Shown: one piece after another, positions 6,887 through 7,266 of the stretch
How positions within the stretch are numbered: the first letter of the stretch is position 1
Layout: each line of letters begins with the position of its first letter
From: an uncultured Christensenella sp.
GTDB taxonomy: Bacteria > Bacillota > Clostridia > Christensenellales > CAG-917
Reading direction: 5' to 3'
Assembly (NCBI GenBank): GCA_910577815.1
Contig: CAJTNO010000011.1
Location: 1-7,266 of the forward strand
Length of the DNA: 7,266 nucleotides
Position numbers and translations under genes: made by a program
Notes under the pieces: model-generated
Seen by the model: only the letters and a program-made list of their open reading frames with translations
What the model was told of the DNA's origin: nothing
Databases searched by the model: none

Positions 6887-6895
6887 ACTATAGCA
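6887..6895 (-). promoter_or_regulatory. Candidate extended -10 promoter of the DGR operon
   Basis: TGC followed by TATAGT (6892-6887) fits an extended -10 element. I find no good -35 at 17 bases. Transcription would start near 6880, giving a leader of about 24 bases before the RT start. The element lies after both hairpins that close the upstream gene, which supports an independent and probably weak promoter. Confidence 0.35.
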
Positions 6896-6926
6896 CACAA
6901 AAGGCAAATATCTATCGTTGTTTGGT

Positions 6927-6950
6927 AAAAAATTAGGATATTTTCCTAAT
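6927..6950 (-). terminator. Terminator with T-tract after the uL15-like gene
   Basis: ATTAGGA (6932-6938) pairs with TCCTAAT (6944-6950) around a five-base loop. On the minus strand the stem is followed by a run of six T (6932-6927, the first shared with the stem). The stem is short and AT-rich, so it may act as a back-up to the stronger hairpin at 6972-7000. It separates the upstream gene from the DGR operon. Confidence 0.55.
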
Positions 6951-6971
6951 AATTTTTGCGGTTTAGATGTG

Positions 6972-7000
6972 CAAAACCCTCTCCAAAGGAGAGGGTTTTG
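6972..7000 (-). terminator. Strong perfect hairpin, likely terminator of the uL15-like gene
   Basis: A perfect 13-bp inverted repeat, CAAAACCCTCTCC (6972-6984) and GGAGAGGGTTTTG (6988-7000), closes a three-base loop. It lies 75 bases after the stop of the upstream gene. The four T of the descending arm on either strand give it a symmetric terminator character, but there is no separate T-run right after it on the minus strand. Since hairpins of this type often occur in many copies per genome, it could also be a small dispersed repeat. Confidence 0.55.
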
Positions 7001-7075
7001 ACCTGTTTTTTGTCTTATTAAAAGGAGATGTCTAAGTAGAATAAAACATATCTCGTAATTTAATTTTTTAAACGC

Positions 7076-7266
7076 TTATATCTGATTTAGCTTAATAGCC
7101 CTGCCGCCCGTAAGCGTTATCATCTTAACCGCAGGCAACGTAAAGTCATTGGCTACTATTATAAGCGGCTTTGTAAGGCGCTGTCCTGCCGTTACCGTGT
7201 AACCCGTGCAGTCCTCGCTTACAAGTCCTACCTTCTTAAGCTTTTCAAGCGTTACCCTGTTGCCGT
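7076..7266 (-). CDS. C-terminal fragment with a uL15-like domain (5' part outside window)
   Basis: The last 62 codons before TAA (7078-7076). They include RVTLEKLKKVGLV, then YTVTAGQRLTKPLIIVANDF and MITLTGGRAIKL. The pattern VTLExLKxxGL, a Lys/Thr-rich beta strand and a final GG resembles the C-terminal half of ribosomal protein uL15. The neighbourhood is a DGR and no ribosomal gene is nearby, so I do not call it rplO. From memory, uL15-like tails are annotated at the C-terminus of very large clostridial membrane proteins similar to the giant ORF at 4435-1, so this may be the end of a second such protein and possibly the DGR target. That is a weak inference, because nothing of its N-terminus is visible. 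Confidence 0.65.
   Translation of the reverse strand, partial: GNRVTLEKLKKVGLVSEDCTGYTVTAGQRLTKPLIIVANDFTLPAVKMITLTGGRAIKLNQI

Noticed and set aside
7076..7266. Genuine rplO (ribosomal protein L15)
   Set aside because: No ribosomal or secY neighbours, and the sequence is divergent. A plain rplO cannot be fully excluded without the N-terminus.
1..7266. A cognate VR for the TR inside the window
   Set aside because: I looked for the reverse complement of the conserved TR end (GTGAAGCGCAGGGCGCACAG) and the GGTGGCGGTC block; each occurs only in the TR.

Overview
The window reads as accessory, surface-variation DNA from an uncultivated-type Clostridia/Firmicutes bacterium, possibly a gut lineage. 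That placement is an inference from AGGAG-type ribosome binding sites, TTTACA/TATAAT promoter elements, AT-rich intergenic DNA and the kind of giant membrane protein encoded. Every gene I can support lies on the minus strand, so transcription runs from high to low coordinates.

Layout in transcription order. (1) 7266-7076: the last 62 codons of a gene whose C-terminus resembles a uL15 (ribosomal L15-type) domain but which is not in a ribosomal operon. Two hairpins follow it (7000-6972 and 6950-6927). (2) 6856-4719: a diversity-generating retroelement (DGR) cassette. It holds a DGR reverse transcriptase (YMDDF, IGNQTSQ), a tightly coupled Avd-like four-helix accessory protein, a non-coding template repeat (TR, 5063-4938) and about 190 bases of hairpin-rich spacer, and it ends in an intrinsic terminator. 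The order RT-avd-TR puts the template at the 3' end of the transcript. (3) 4696-4491: an AT-rich 206-base element bounded by perfect 31-base inverted repeats. Inside it is a near-consensus promoter pointing at the next gene. Each repeat contains an 8-base dyad around an asymmetric 7-base core. This is the architecture of a phase-variable invertible promoter, read here in the ON orientation. (4) 4435-1: a giant uninterrupted ORF (1,478 codons, running off the left edge). It encodes a signal peptide, a C-type-lectin/DUF6273-like domain with a variable-region-like segment, a long series of beta-sandwich repeats, two or three membrane segments, and a coiled-coil, Met-rich and highly acidic tail.

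How the parts may work together. The DGR copies its TR into cDNA with adenine-directed mutation and rewrites a matching variable region (VR) in a target gene. The giant protein carries a VR-like segment that aligns without gaps to the protein reading of the TR (12/40 identities) and is rich in codons derivable from AAY. Its DNA differs from the TR at many non-adenine positions, so it is a relative and not the present cognate target; that target must lie outside the window. The giant gene therefore appears to combine a lectin-like domain of a DGR-diversified type with a probable on/off DNA switch. If the switch inverted, its promoter would point into the antisense strand of the DGR template. 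Inversion, current DGR activity and ligand binding are inferences.
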